A stretch of 64,000 nt of DNA from Candidatus Bipolaricaulota bacterium (GTDB taxonomy: Bacteria > Bipolaricaulota > Bipolaricaulia > Bipolaricaulales > Bipolaricaulaceae): contig JANXBT010000001.1 in assembly GCA_025060415.1 (NCBI GenBank), positions 254,313 through 318,312 on the forward strand. The letters are read 5' to 3'. The position numbers and the translations under genes were made by a program. Positions 1 to 8,417 of this stretch are shown here, piece by piece; the stretch's first letter is position 1; each line of letters starts with the position of its first letter. Below the pieces are notes generated by a model, which made no database searches, had not been told where the DNA came from, and worked only from the letters and a program-made list of their open reading frames with translations.

Positions 1-314
1 TCCCCCCGCACCCTGGGGCCCAGGCGGCGCCGGTTGGCGGGATAGGCCTGGGCTTGGGCCCAGCGGTAGAACCGGGAAAGCTCCCGGTCGCAGGGGCGCG
101 TCCCCTCCTCGTTGGGCACAAGGAGCGGGGCGTCCACGGCGATCAGGGCGGACCCCTCCCCCACCCCTTGGCGCACGAAGTCGACGATCTCCTCGTCCGC
201 GCCCAGCCGGTCGTGCCAAGCCTCCAGCACGCCCCCTTCCCCCTCTTTCCGCAGGAGCACGGCCGCGGAGGGGTTGGCCGCGGACCAGGCCAGATCGATC
301 CCCACGAACTTCAC
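1..314 (-). CDS. DUF429 family protein (partial, runs off the window)
   Basis: Only the first 104 codons lie in the window. The GTG start at 312-314 overlaps the TGA of the upstream secreted-protein gene in a GTGA arrangement, so translation is probably coupled. The N-terminus reads MKFVGIDLAWSAANPSA, and a later stretch reads ALIAVDAPLLVPNEEGTRPCD. The GIDLAW and IAVDAPL patterns with conserved Asp residues are typical of DUF429, a family predicted to have an RNase H-like fold and possibly nuclease activity. The function is unknown. The family call is good; the C-terminal part cannot be seen. Confidence 0.75.
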   Translation of the reverse strand, partial: MKFVGIDLAWSAANPSAAVLLRKEGEGGVLEAWHDRLGADEEIVDFVRQGVGEGSALIAVDAPLLVPNEEGTRPCDRELSRFYRWAQAQAYPANRRRLGPRVRG

Positions 315-1354
315 AGGGGCTTCGGCTTCGCCGGCAAAAGGGAGACCTTATAAGGGCCGGAGCCGGAGCGGTGCACGATGCGCAGGAAGAACCCGCAGCG
401 CGGCCCGGTAAAGCACTCCGTGAGCCCGTCGGGGAGGGTCACGCACTGCAGGCCCTCGGCGCACGGGACCTCGATCGTTGTGGGACCGGAAACGCTGAGG
501 CACACGGCGAGGTCCGTGCCGCACGGATCGTGGACGAGGTAGAGGTCCACCACAAGATCGCCCTCCGGCACGAAGGCCAAAACGAGGGCCTCCCCTTTGG
601 CCACGGAGAAGCGGTACCAGTCCTGCCAGTCGCCCTCGGCCATGGTCCCCTGGTAGTGGCCGGGCGCGAGGGCCGCCGCATCCCCCGGCCCCGCGGTTTC
701 GGGGAGCTCGGCGCGGACGGCCAGGTCGAGGTCCAGCCCCGGGGCCCGGCACCCCTCCGGGGGCAGCCCGGGGCGGCAAGCCCAAAGGGGACCGACCTCG
801 CAGAGCCGGGCCGCCGGCGGGGGCGGTGGGGGCGGAGGCGGAGGGGGCGGGGCTGGGACCTCAGGGGGAGGCGGGGGCGCCGCCGGCGCGGGCTCCGGGG
901 CCCAAAGCCAGGCGGACCGGGGGCCGAAGCTCACCCAGGGGTCGCAGAGCACGAAGCGCCGCACGGTGATCCACAGCTCGCCGCCCGGCACAAGCAGGGG
1001 GAGCTCCCCTCGCACCCGGTACCCCGCCGCGCACGGCGCGGGGGGCACGCTGGCCAGCGTCACGAACCGCCAGTTCCAAGCCTCCCCGGGCGCGCTGCGC
1101 CAGAACACTTGGACCAGGACGTCCCTGGCGGGGACGCACTCCGCGCAGGGGTCGAAGGCCAGGCCCTCCAGGACCAGCGTCCAAAGGCCCGAGGGGACCC
1201 CGGTGAAGTGCCAGCTGGCCGTGGCGTAGCGGTGGGGATCGGCAAGCCGGCAAAGGTCGCCCTCCCATGTGCCGGTGCAGGAAAAGCTTTTTGGGAAAAG
1301 TTCCGCCGCCAGGACCTCTAGGCCCACCAGGAGCACCAGCCCAAGACGCTTCAT
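311..1354 (-). CDS. secreted protein with poly-proline linker and PPC-like C-terminal domain
   Basis: This is a 347-residue protein. The ATG at 1354 was chosen because it follows a strong AAAGGGGG ribosome site and begins a signal peptide (MKRLGLVLLVGLEVLAAELF). A Cys-rich N-terminal domain of about 150 residues follows, then a Pro/Ala linker with a run of twelve prolines near residues 180-205. The C-terminal domain contains GTMAEGDWQDWYRFSV and ends PYKVSLLPA, which resembles bacterial pre-peptidase C-terminal (PPC) beta-sandwich domains found on exported enzymes. No catalytic domain is visible. It is probably an extracytoplasmic binding or structural protein. It is followed by the overlapping DUF429 gene. 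The secreted nature is secure; the domain assignment is tentative. Confidence 0.7.
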   Translation of the reverse strand: MKRLGLVLLVGLEVLAAELFPKSFSCTGTWEGDLCRLADPHRYATASWHFTGVPSGLWTLVLEGLAFDPCAECVPARDVLVQVFWRSAPGEAWNWRFVTLASVPPAPCAAGYRVRGELPLLVPGGELWITVRRFVLCDPWVSFGPRSAWLWAPEPAPAAPPPPPEVPAPPPPPPPPPPPPAARLCEVGPLWACRPGLPPEGCRAPGLDLDLAVRAELPETAGPGDAAALAPGHYQGTMAEGDWQDWYRFSVAKGEALVLAFVPEGDLVVDLYLVHDPCGTDLAVCLSVSGPTTIEVPCAEGLQCVTLPDGLTECFTGPRCGFFLRIVHRSGSGPYKVSLLPAKPKPL

Positions 1355-1859
1355 GTCGCCCCCTTTGGGCCATTCTACGGAGCCCCGCTGCGTAGGGCCA
1401 AATCGCGGCCCAGCGCTTCCCAAAGGGCGGAATAATCCGCGCGCGGGTTCCAAAAGAGGTGGCCTCGGCCCCCCCCTCCTCGGCGGCGCGGATCGGCGCC
1501 CGGATGTACGTCGGCAGGTCCACACCGCCCCCGGGCCTCCCCCGCAAGCAGGGTGCGCTTGACCGCCCCGTAGGGATCGGCTTGGAGCTCCGCCTCCACG
1601 AAGTGGGTACTGCCCGATGGGGTCGATTGTCCTGGCGCTCCAGGGCCCCAGCCCCCGGCCAAGACGCCCACGGAGAGGGGGAGGGGGCGCAGGGCGGCCG
1701 CCGGGCGTTCGCGGACGGGCTGGGCGCAAACCCCGAGAGGGCTCCAAGGAGCGCGAACGCGGCCGTCGTGGGGGAAAGGATGAGCGGGCTTAGGAGGGGA
1801 CCTGGGGACTCCGGGCTTCCCGGGGGCGGCCCCTCTGTCCGTGGCGCCCCTATCGTCGC
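1355..1859. other. gene-free stretch with possible decayed minus-strand ORF
   Basis: No convincing gene is visible between the secreted protein and the HAD promoter. On the minus strand one open frame ending with TAG at 1375-1377 reads protein-like for about 90 codons (for example THFVEAELQADPYGAVKRT and LFWNPRADYSALWEALGRD). It has no start codon with a ribosome site, and the preceding hydrophobic stretch (around 1700-1780) is in another frame. It may be a frameshifted remnant of a secreted-protein gene, or chance reading in GC-rich DNA. Confidence 0.3.
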
Positions 1860-1888
1860 TTGTGGCGCCGCGGGGACGCGCGTAGGAT
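1860..1888 (+). promoter_or_regulatory. sigma70-type promoter of the HAD gene (leaderless)
   Basis: TTGTGG at 1860-1865 and TAGGAT at 1883-1888 are separated by 17 nt. The GTG start lies 8 nt beyond the -10 box, so the transcript would start at or next to the start codon. No upstream ribosome site is needed or seen. Confidence 0.5.
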
Positions 1889-1896
1889 CGCAGCCT

Positions 1897-2646
1897 GTGT
1901 CCGTGAGGTTTCGCGCCGGGGACAAGGAATTCCGGGCCTCCGTGTTCCTCTTCGACAAGGACGGGACGCTCATCACCTTCGACCACTGGTTCCGGGTGAT
2001 GGAGGAGCGGGCCCGGCGGCTGGTGCGGAGGCTGGGGCTTACGGCCGGCGAGGCCGCGGCCCTGGCGGATTTCCTGGGCGTGGACCGCGGCCAGCGCAGG
2101 CACTGGGGCATCATCCCCCTCCCCCGGCCGGAGGCGGAGGCGGCCACGGCCCAATTCCTGAGCGAGCTCACCGGGCTCAGCCTGCCGGCTCTAGCGGGCC
2201 TGGTTCGGGAGGTCTTCGCCGAGGTGGACGCGGATTTCCCCTTCGCGCGCCACCTCCGGCCCGTGCCGGGGGCCGAGGCGCTGTTGCGTGCGGTGCGCCG
2301 GGCGGGGGGCAAAGTGGCCGTGGTCACGCACGACCTGGCCTCTGCGGCCCGCCAGCACCTGCGGGCCCTGGGCTGGGAAGAGCTGGTGGACGGGGTGGTG
2401 GGCCTGGACGTGTGCCCCCTGAAGAAGCCTGCGCCGGACCCGCTGCTTTGCGCGTGCGCCCTGGTGGGGCGGCGGCCAGAGGAGGCGGTGATGGTGGGCG
2501 ATATGCCTTGGGATCTGCAGGCGGGCCGGGCCGCGGGCTGCCGGGGGACCGTGGGGGTGCTCACCGGCTTGGGCCGGGCCGAGGAGCTGGCCCCTTGGGC
2601 GGACGTGGTCCTGGCGGACCTGCGGGAGGCCCGCATCGAAAAATAA
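1897..2646 (+). CDS. HAD-superfamily hydrolase (phosphoglycolate phosphatase-like)
   Basis: This is a 249-residue protein with a GTG start just downstream of a predicted promoter. HAD motif I is DKDGT at residues 20-24 (nucleophile Asp20, acid/base Asp22). Motif II is the Thr in VVTHD near residue 142. Motif III is the Lys in KKPAPDP. Motif IV is MVGDMPWD near residue 200. The helical cap inserted between motifs I and II fits the subfamily I phosphatases such as Gph. It probably hydrolyses a small phosphorylated metabolite in the cytoplasm; the substrate cannot be read from sequence. The gene stands alone and ends 4 bp before the 3' end of the opposing tRNA-Ile gene, so the two units converge. 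Confidence 0.85.
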   Translation: MSVRFRAGDKEFRASVFLFDKDGTLITFDHWFRVMEERARRLVRRLGLTAGEAAALADFLGVDRGQRRHWGIIPLPRPEAEAATAQFLSELTGLSLPALAGLVREVFAEVDADFPFARHLRPVPGAEALLRAVRRAGGKVAVVTHDLASAARQHLRALGWEELVDGVVGLDVCPLKKPAPDPLLCACALVGRRPEEAVMVGDMPWDLQAGRAAGCRGTVGVLTGLGRAEELAPWADVVLADLREARIEK

Positions 2647-2650
2647 AAAG

Positions 2651-2724
<74 letters not shown>

Positions 2725-2727
2725 AAG

Positions 2728-2800
2728 CTCCCCGGGGAGGACTCGAACCTCCGACCCGCCGGTTAACAGCCGGCCGCTCTGCCAACTGAGCTACCGGGGA
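2728..2800 (-). tRNA. tRNA-Asn (GTT)
   Basis: This is a 73-nt cloverleaf on the minus strand. The acceptor TCCCCGG pairs with CCGGGGA, the anticodon loop is CTGTTAA, and the T-arm contains GGTTCGAGT. The discriminator is G and CCA is not encoded. It is the first gene of a two-tRNA unit whose promoter starts inside the end of the neighbouring transporter gene. Confidence 0.95.
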
Positions 2801-2809
2801 ACGCGTGTA

Positions 2810-2839
2810 ATCCTACCGAGAAAACGCGACTCCCGTCAA
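2810..2839 (-). promoter_or_regulatory. promoter of the tRNA-Asn/tRNA-Ile unit
   Basis: On the minus strand TTGACG (2834-2839) and TAGGAT (2810-2815) are 18 nt apart. The expected start is within a few nt of the mature 5' end of tRNA-Asn. The -35 box overlaps the stop codon of the substrate-binding protein gene. Confidence 0.55.
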
Positions 2840-5256
2840 CCGCCCGGCCCCACCACCACGAGGTCCAGGCTATCCCAGGCGCACAGGGCCACGGAGCGGA
2901 ACGCTGCCACCACCTCCAGCCGCAGCGCGCCCGTGGGCAGGCCCGCCGTCTCCGCGGGGGTCAAGGTGAGCTGGAAGCCGCGGGGCCCCGGCGGCACCTG
3001 GCCCGCGCGCAACAGCTCCCCTTGGGGCCCGAAGAGGAGGTACTTCACAAAAAGGACGTCCTCCGGCGGCGCGGGCTCCTCCCCGTAGCCCACCTCCACG
3101 AGGAAGGCGGCGGCGGAACCGGGGGCGAGGCGCGCCGGGCCGCTCACCCGGGCCCAGGGGATGCGGGGCTGGGCGTACCCGGCCCAACGCCCGGGGTCCG
3201 GGGGGAGCTCCTTCCCCTGCCGCAGGACAAGGATCTTCTCCACGGGCTTCACCAGGTCCACGAAGTAGGGGCCGTTGCCCACCCAGAAGTGCCCCTTGGC
3301 CGCGGCCCAGCGGGCCAGGGCGGCGTAGCGCGCCCGCACCTCCTGCGGGGGTACAAAGCGGCCCAGCAGGCCAGGGTAGGGGAGGAAGGCCTCCTCCGCG
3401 CAGCGGACGAGGGTCTCCTGGAGCACCGCCAGGCTGGGGCCGGAAAGGAGGCTGGCCCACTCCGTCTTCCGGGCCTGGGCCTTGGCGTTGGACATGCTCA
3501 GCTTTCCTTGGGCCTCCGCTCGGATCAGGAGGGCCAGCACGTGCCAGGGGCCCGGCCCGTATTCGTGCGCGGGGTGGAAGAGCTTGGCCGCTTCCGCCGC
3601 GATCCATTCCGCATCCAACGCGAGGAAATCCGTGTAGACCTCCACGACCAAGGGGTCCCAGCTCCGCACCAGGAGCCCCCGGAAGTGCTGGCGGAGGGCC
3701 TCCGCCCCGGGCACCGCGCTCGCGTCGTAAAGGGGGCTGCTGGGGTGCGCCCGATCCCAAAGGAGGACGAACCGCAGGAGGAAGTCGCCGGGGCTCAGCC
3801 GGCTCCCGTCGTGCCAGGTCTTCTCCCACAGGTCCGGCCGGTAGCGGAGGGTGACCCGGGCCTGGGCGGCGAGGCCCTGGGGGAAGAGCTCGCCGACGGT
3901 CCAGAACCGTTCCCTTTCGGGGTCCCAGGCGAGCCAGGCCTCCGGGGGCACGGGGATCTCCGGCGCGGTGCGCAGGGCCAACCAGGCGGAGGTGGCCTGG
4001 ACCGGTCGGCCCTCCCGCACCACGACCTCCGCCCACTCCACGTCCACGGGGATGTAGAGGCCGTTGTAGGGGTCGGGGAGGAAGGCGGGGTCCACCGTGG
4101 CCCGGATCACGGTCTGGTCGTAGGCGGTGAACGAGCCGGCCACGGGGTTCAGCGGCGCCGCAAGCAGCGTGGGAAGGGCCAGGCGCACCGTGTCCTTTCC
4201 GGAGAGGGAGCGGAGGGTACGGGCCCAGACCCCGGTGCTGAGCCCGGCGGCCAGGTCCACGGCCAGCTCCAGGTCTCGGCTGCGGGGGTAGCAGGCCAGG
4301 CGCACGGCCAGCCAGATTTGGGAGGAGTCGCGCATGGCCTCCGCCAAGGCCTCCACCATGAGGGCCGTGCGCTCCTCCAGGGTGGCGTAGGCCCGCTGGG
4401 CCAGCTTCTGGGCCAGCTCTGCCAAGCGCGGGGAGGGCCGCAGGTCCCGCCAGGGCGCGTGGGGGAAAACCGGCGTGTAGTTTAGGGCGAACGTCCCCGC
4501 CTCGTCCCGCTCGATCGCCCCCACCACAAGGCCGTTGGTGTACACGTGCCAAAGCCCCTCCTCCGGGTGGGCGGAGAGGAGGCGCATGGCCTCGGCGTAG
4601 CCCGCGTAGGTGCGGGTCACGCGGAAGCCGGCCTCCTCCAGCACGCGGGCCACGTAATCGCCCACGGGACGGCGGGCATCGGTGCGGATGAGCACCCGCA
4701 CCTCCACCGGGTTCCCCTGGAAGTGCCACTGGCCCTCCCGGAGCTCGCAGCCCAGCTCCTGCAGGGCGCGGGCCAGGGCCCCCTTGGCCCGCGGGGGATC
4801 CCAGGCGTAGCGGAGCTCCAGGGGCCGCGCGTGCTCCGCAAGCCGCGCGTAGTCCAGGAACACGGGGCGGAGGGGCAGGTACTGGGGGAGGCCCGCGCCG
4901 GCCATGACCTCTTGAACGAGGTACTCCCGATGGATGAGCCAGTTGAGGGCCTCCCGGACGGCGGGGAGGGCGAAGGGGTTGAGCCTTCCGTCGCGGAGGA
5001 GGGGGCCGGCGGGGTTCAGGCTCAAGAACCACACGGCGGTGTACGCAGGGGAGCAGGCGAGTTCTGCGCGGACTTTGCGGAGGAGCTCGGGGTCGGTGAC
5101 GCCGGCGCCGTAGAGGTCCAGGGCGCCGGTGCGGATCATGTCCACCGCTTTGGCGGCCGAGGGCTCCTCCACGATCACAAGCGTTTCCACGCCGCACGCG
5201 GCGGCCCCAAACGCCCAGAGGCCAAGCCCCAGGAGGAAGGCCCGCACGCCTTTCAT
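2836..5256 (-). CDS. family 5 extracellular solute-binding protein, apparently circularly permuted
   Basis: This 806-residue exported protein begins with a signal peptide (MKGVRAFLLGLGLWAFGAAAC; the Cys is only a weak lipobox). Its segments match peptide/nickel-type (SBP_bac_5) binding proteins, but in an unusual order. The segment near residues 40-50 (IRTGALDLYG) and the VREALNWLIHREYLV segment near residue 97 normally sit in the middle of the family. WHDGSRLSPGDF, normally N-terminal, is near residue 482, and GNGPYFV, normally next, is near residue 657. A beta-rich tail follows. The length also exceeds the usual 500-600. The ATG is preceded by GGAGGGTAAGGGG, which overlaps the end of the UPF0047 gene, implying coupling. 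No permease or ATPase gene adjoins it. The role in solute capture is inferred; the ligand is unknown. Confidence 0.75.
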   Translation of the reverse strand: MKGVRAFLLGLGLWAFGAAACGVETLVIVEEPSAAKAVDMIRTGALDLYGAGVTDPELLRKVRAELACSPAYTAVWFLSLNPAGPLLRDGRLNPFALPAVREALNWLIHREYLVQEVMAGAGLPQYLPLRPVFLDYARLAEHARPLELRYAWDPPRAKGALARALQELGCELREGQWHFQGNPVEVRVLIRTDARRPVGDYVARVLEEAGFRVTRTYAGYAEAMRLLSAHPEEGLWHVYTNGLVVGAIERDEAGTFALNYTPVFPHAPWRDLRPSPRLAELAQKLAQRAYATLEERTALMVEALAEAMRDSSQIWLAVRLACYPRSRDLELAVDLAAGLSTGVWARTLRSLSGKDTVRLALPTLLAAPLNPVAGSFTAYDQTVIRATVDPAFLPDPYNGLYIPVDVEWAEVVVREGRPVQATSAWLALRTAPEIPVPPEAWLAWDPERERFWTVGELFPQGLAAQARVTLRYRPDLWEKTWHDGSRLSPGDFLLRFVLLWDRAHPSSPLYDASAVPGAEALRQHFRGLLVRSWDPLVVEVYTDFLALDAEWIAAEAAKLFHPAHEYGPGPWHVLALLIRAEAQGKLSMSNAKAQARKTEWASLLSGPSLAVLQETLVRCAEEAFLPYPGLLGRFVPPQEVRARYAALARWAAAKGHFWVGNGPYFVDLVKPVEKILVLRQGKELPPDPGRWAGYAQPRIPWARVSGPARLAPGSAAAFLVEVGYGEEPAPPEDVLFVKYLLFGPQGELLRAGQVPPGPRGFQLTLTPAETAGLPTGALRLEVVAAFRSVALCAWDSLDLVVVGPGG

Positions 5257-5260
5257 CCCC

Positions 5261-5632
5261 TTACCCTCCTACGTACACGTAGACCACACGGTCCTTGGGG
5301 CCGTCGAACTCGTAGAAGTAGATGCGCTGGTCCTCCCCAAGGACCATCTGCCCGTCCACCACCACGCCCACTTCGGTGGGGGCCACGAGCGCGGCCTTGG
5401 TGTACTCCGGAGCGATGCGGTCGGGGTTCACCGCCTCCAGCATGGCGTCGAGCTTGGGGGCCTCGGCCTCGGCCAGGGTGCGGTGGATGCTGACGGCGGC
5501 CGCGTCGTGCGGCACGTAGATGATGACGAAGCCCTCGCGCACGCCGGATTCCCGGATGACCCGTTGCACCTCCGCGGTGATGTCGACGGCCTCCTCGCGT
5601 TTGGTCGTGCGCACGGGGATCTTGGCCACCAT
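5261..5632 (-). CDS. UPF0047/YjbQ family protein, shortened and divergent
   Basis: This is a 123-residue protein with an ideal AAAGGAGG site before the ATG at 5632. It matches the UPF0047 (YjbQ) fold: FVIIYVPHDAAAVSIH near residues 35-50 and YFYEFDGPKDRVVYVYV at the C-terminus. YjbQ proteins have been linked to a secondary thiamine-phosphate synthase activity. The usual signature is altered: GTWQ reads GEDQ, and the conserved segment with the second histidine (typically a DAHIKASL-like run) is reduced to EYTKAALV. The family normally has about 130-140 residues. It may have lost or changed catalysis. It precedes and is probably co-transcribed with the solute-binding protein gene. Confidence 0.75.
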   Translation of the reverse strand: MVAKIPVRTTKREEAVDITAEVQRVIRESGVREGFVIIYVPHDAAAVSIHRTLAEAEAPKLDAMLEAVNPDRIAPEYTKAALVAPTEVGVVVDGQMVLGEDQRIYFYEFDGPKDRVVYVYVGG

Positions 5633-5683
5633 GGCTTCCTCCTTTCCGCGGGATCTTAGCGGGGGCGGCGAAGCCAAACCAGG

Positions 5684-5711
5684 TTGCACAGGATCCCGTA
5701 AGGGGTAATAT
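5684..5711 (+). promoter_or_regulatory. promoter upstream of the NYN gene
   Basis: TTGCAC (5684-5689) and TAATAT (5706-5711) are 16 nt apart in a locally AT-rich gap between divergent genes. It would give a leader of about 70 nt for the NYN gene. Confidence 0.45.
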
Positions 5712-5787
5712 TGAAGTTTTGGAAGTAGCTCAGCCGCCAAGCAGGGCCTCTCTTGGAAAACCTGCCTGAGCTTCTTCGGTGAAAGCC

Positions 5788-6321
5788 ATGAGAGTGCGGG
5801 CAGCTGTGCTCGTGGATGTGCAAAACATTCAGGAGACGTTCGAGCGCCAGGGGTATGAGGTGCGCTACGACGCCCTCAGGGACTACCTGCTCACCCAGTT
5901 TGGGCTCGATGAGCGGGAGGTGAAGTTCTTGGCGTTCGCACCCTACCGGCGCGAGGACGAGCGCCGGATCCGCCTCATCGATGCCCTTTCCTTCATGGGG
6001 TTCCGGGTGATCGCGAAGCCTGTGCGGGAGCACCCCGACGGCGGCTTCAAGGCCAACATGGACACGGAGCTCGTCCTGGAGGCGGTGAACCTCGCCCCCC
6101 ACGTGGAGGAGTTCATCCTCGTCACGGGCGACTCGGACTTCGTGCCCCTTGTGGACTACTTGAGCCGGCAGGGCAAGCGGGTGACCCTGCTGGGGCCGGG
6201 GCGGGGTTCCACCTCCGTGGAGCTCATCCGCGCCTCCGACCACTTTCAGAACATCGATGAGATCCCCGGGGTCATCCTCCCGCGCCACCTGCCGGAGGGC
6301 GCCGGCGCCCCGGGCCGCTAG
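5788..6321 (+). CDS. NYN domain protein (LabA/DUF88-like putative RNase)
   Basis: This is a 177-residue protein. The ATG at 5788 is preferred over GTG 5779 because GGTGA lies 6 nt upstream. The PIN-like NYN fold is visible: VLVDVQN at residues 7-13, NMDTELVLEA near residue 90 and VTGDSDFVPLV near residues 111-121. These supply the clustered acidic residues expected to bind metal. NYN proteins are predicted or shown ribonucleases; the target here is unknown. It is monocistronic. Its TAG stop overlaps the TAG of the opposing ZIP gene through a shared CTAG. Confidence 0.85.
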   Translation: MRVRAAVLVDVQNIQETFERQGYEVRYDALRDYLLTQFGLDEREVKFLAFAPYRREDERRIRLIDALSFMGFRVIAKPVREHPDGGFKANMDTELVLEAVNLAPHVEEFILVTGDSDFVPLVDYLSRQGKRVTLLGPGRGSTSVELIRASDHFQNIDEIPGVILPRHLPEGAGAPGR

Positions 6322-7085
6322 GCCAGGGCCACGTCCAACACGAGCATCGCCACCGCCCCGGCCAGGAAGCCCCAGGTGGCCAGGCGCTCGCGCCCCTGGC
6401 GGTGCGTCTCGGGGATGATCTCATCGAAGATCACGTAGAGCATGGCCCCGGCAGCAAACCCCATGGCGTAGGGCAGGAGGGAGCGGGCCACGCCCACGGC
6501 CACGGCCCCTAAAAGGGTCAAGGGGATTTCCACCAGCCCCGAACGGATCCCCACCACCCCGGCGTAGAACGTGCTGCCCATGCCGGCCGCCAGGGCGCTG
6601 GCGGCCACGGCCAGCCCCTCCGGGATGTTCTGCAGGCCGATGGCCAGGGTGAGCTGAAGGCCCCGCACGAGCTCGCCCGAGCCCAGCCCCACCCCGACCG
6701 CCAACCCCTCGGGCATGTTGTGGAGGGTGATGGCCAGGATGAAGAGCCATACCGCGCGGATCCGCTCCCCATGGATCCCCTCCCGGCCGCGCTCTAGGTG
6801 CAGGTGGGGCACTACCCGGTCCACCAGGGTGAGGAAGAGGGCGCCCAGGGCGAGGCCCGCGATGACGGGCAGAAGCCCCCCGTGCGCGATCCCCGGCAGA
6901 AGAAGGCTGGTGAAGCTGGCGACGAGCATCACCCCGGCGGCGAAGCCGAGCATGGCGTTCACCGCCCGGGCCGGCGGCCGCGGCCACACCCACACCAACA
7001 GGGCCCCCACGGCGTTGAGGGCGGTGATGGCCAAGCCCCCCAAAAGCCCCAAGGCCCAGGTAGGCAGGCTCTCCGCCCAGGCCAC
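6318..7085 (-). CDS. ZIP family divalent metal transporter
   Basis: This is a 255-residue membrane protein with a GTG start behind AAAGGAGG. About eight hydrophobic helices are visible. Helix 4 carries LHNMPEGLAVGVGLG and helix 5 carries GLQNIPEGLAVAAS, the metal-site motifs of the ZIP family. A His-rich loop (HLHLERGREGIHGE) lies between helices 3 and 4. It is expected to import zinc or another divalent metal across the inner membrane. The gene ends in a 4-bp convergent overlap with the NYN gene. No zinc-responsive operator was recognised. Confidence 0.9.
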   Translation of the reverse strand: MAWAESLPTWALGLLGGLAITALNAVGALLVWVWPRPPARAVNAMLGFAAGVMLVASFTSLLLPGIAHGGLLPVIAGLALGALFLTLVDRVVPHLHLERGREGIHGERIRAVWLFILAITLHNMPEGLAVGVGLGSGELVRGLQLTLAIGLQNIPEGLAVAASALAAGMGSTFYAGVVGIRSGLVEIPLTLLGAVAVGVARSLLPYAMGFAAGAMLYVIFDEIIPETHRQGRERLATWGFLAGAVAMLVLDVALA

Positions 7086-7214
7086 CCCTTCCTCCTTTTA
7101 GAGGCCCGTAGTTTACCGGGCCCCCGGGGCCCGGGAAAAAGGGCGGCGTGAGCTTCTTGTCCCCTTCCCCTTTAGGCCCCTTGGGGATCGCCTCGCCTTT
7201 TGGCCGACCCAGGC

Positions 7215-8078
<864 letters not shown>

Positions 8079-8111
8079 GGGGCCTCCTTTTCCCGATGGT
8101 ACCCGGTTCGG

Positions 8112-8139
8112 TTGCGCTAACCCCAATCCCCCTTAAACT
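8112..8139 (+). promoter_or_regulatory. promoter of the GreA-like gene
   Basis: TTGCGC (8112-8117) and TAAACT (8134-8139) are 16 nt apart, in the divergent gap between panB and the GreA-like gene. The leader would be about 26 nt. Confidence 0.4.
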
Positions 8140-8171
8140 CGAAGGCTGACCCCGCGAGGAGGTGGCGAGCC

Positions 8172-8417
8172 ATGGCCGACATCCAAAACTGGGACAAGGT
8201 TTTGACCCGAGAGGGTTACGAGCGGCTCAAGAGGGAGCTGGACTACCTCATCCGCGTGAAGCGGCCGGAGATCGCGGAGAAGATCCGGCGGGCCCGGGAG
8301 TACGGCGACCTCTCGGAGAACGCCGAGTACCACGCGGCCAAAGAGGAGCAGGCCCTGGTGGAGGGCCGGATCGCCGAGCTGGAGCGCCTCCTGCGGGGGG
8401 CCCGCATCATCGATTGA
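8172..8417 (+). CDS. GreA N-terminal coiled-coil domain protein lacking the FKBP domain
   Basis: This 81-residue protein has a strong AGGAGGTG site 7 nt before the ATG. It aligns with the complete N-terminal antiparallel coiled coil of the transcript cleavage factor GreA, including the tip motif [14 protein letters not shown] (residues 45-58) whose acidic residues position Mg in the RNA polymerase active site. GreA normally continues with an FKBP-like domain to about 158 residues. Here a TGA comes right after GARIID, at the domain boundary, and the last 11 bp overlap the opposing peptidase gene. No frameshifted continuation is visible. It could be a working secondary-channel regulator or a truncated gene. 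Confidence 0.85.
   Translation: MADIQNWDKVLTREGYERLKRELDYLIRVKRPEIAEKIRRAREYGDLSENAEYHAAKEEQALVEGRIAELERLLRGARIID

Noticed and set aside
311-1747. An upstream extension of the secreted protein to a 478-codon frame
   Set aside because: The extra N-terminal 131 residues are low-complexity, and the internal ATG at 1354 has a strong ribosome site followed by a signal peptide.
7108-7135. A GC-only palindrome between panB and the ZIP gene considered as a terminator
   Set aside because: No T-run follows it on either strand.
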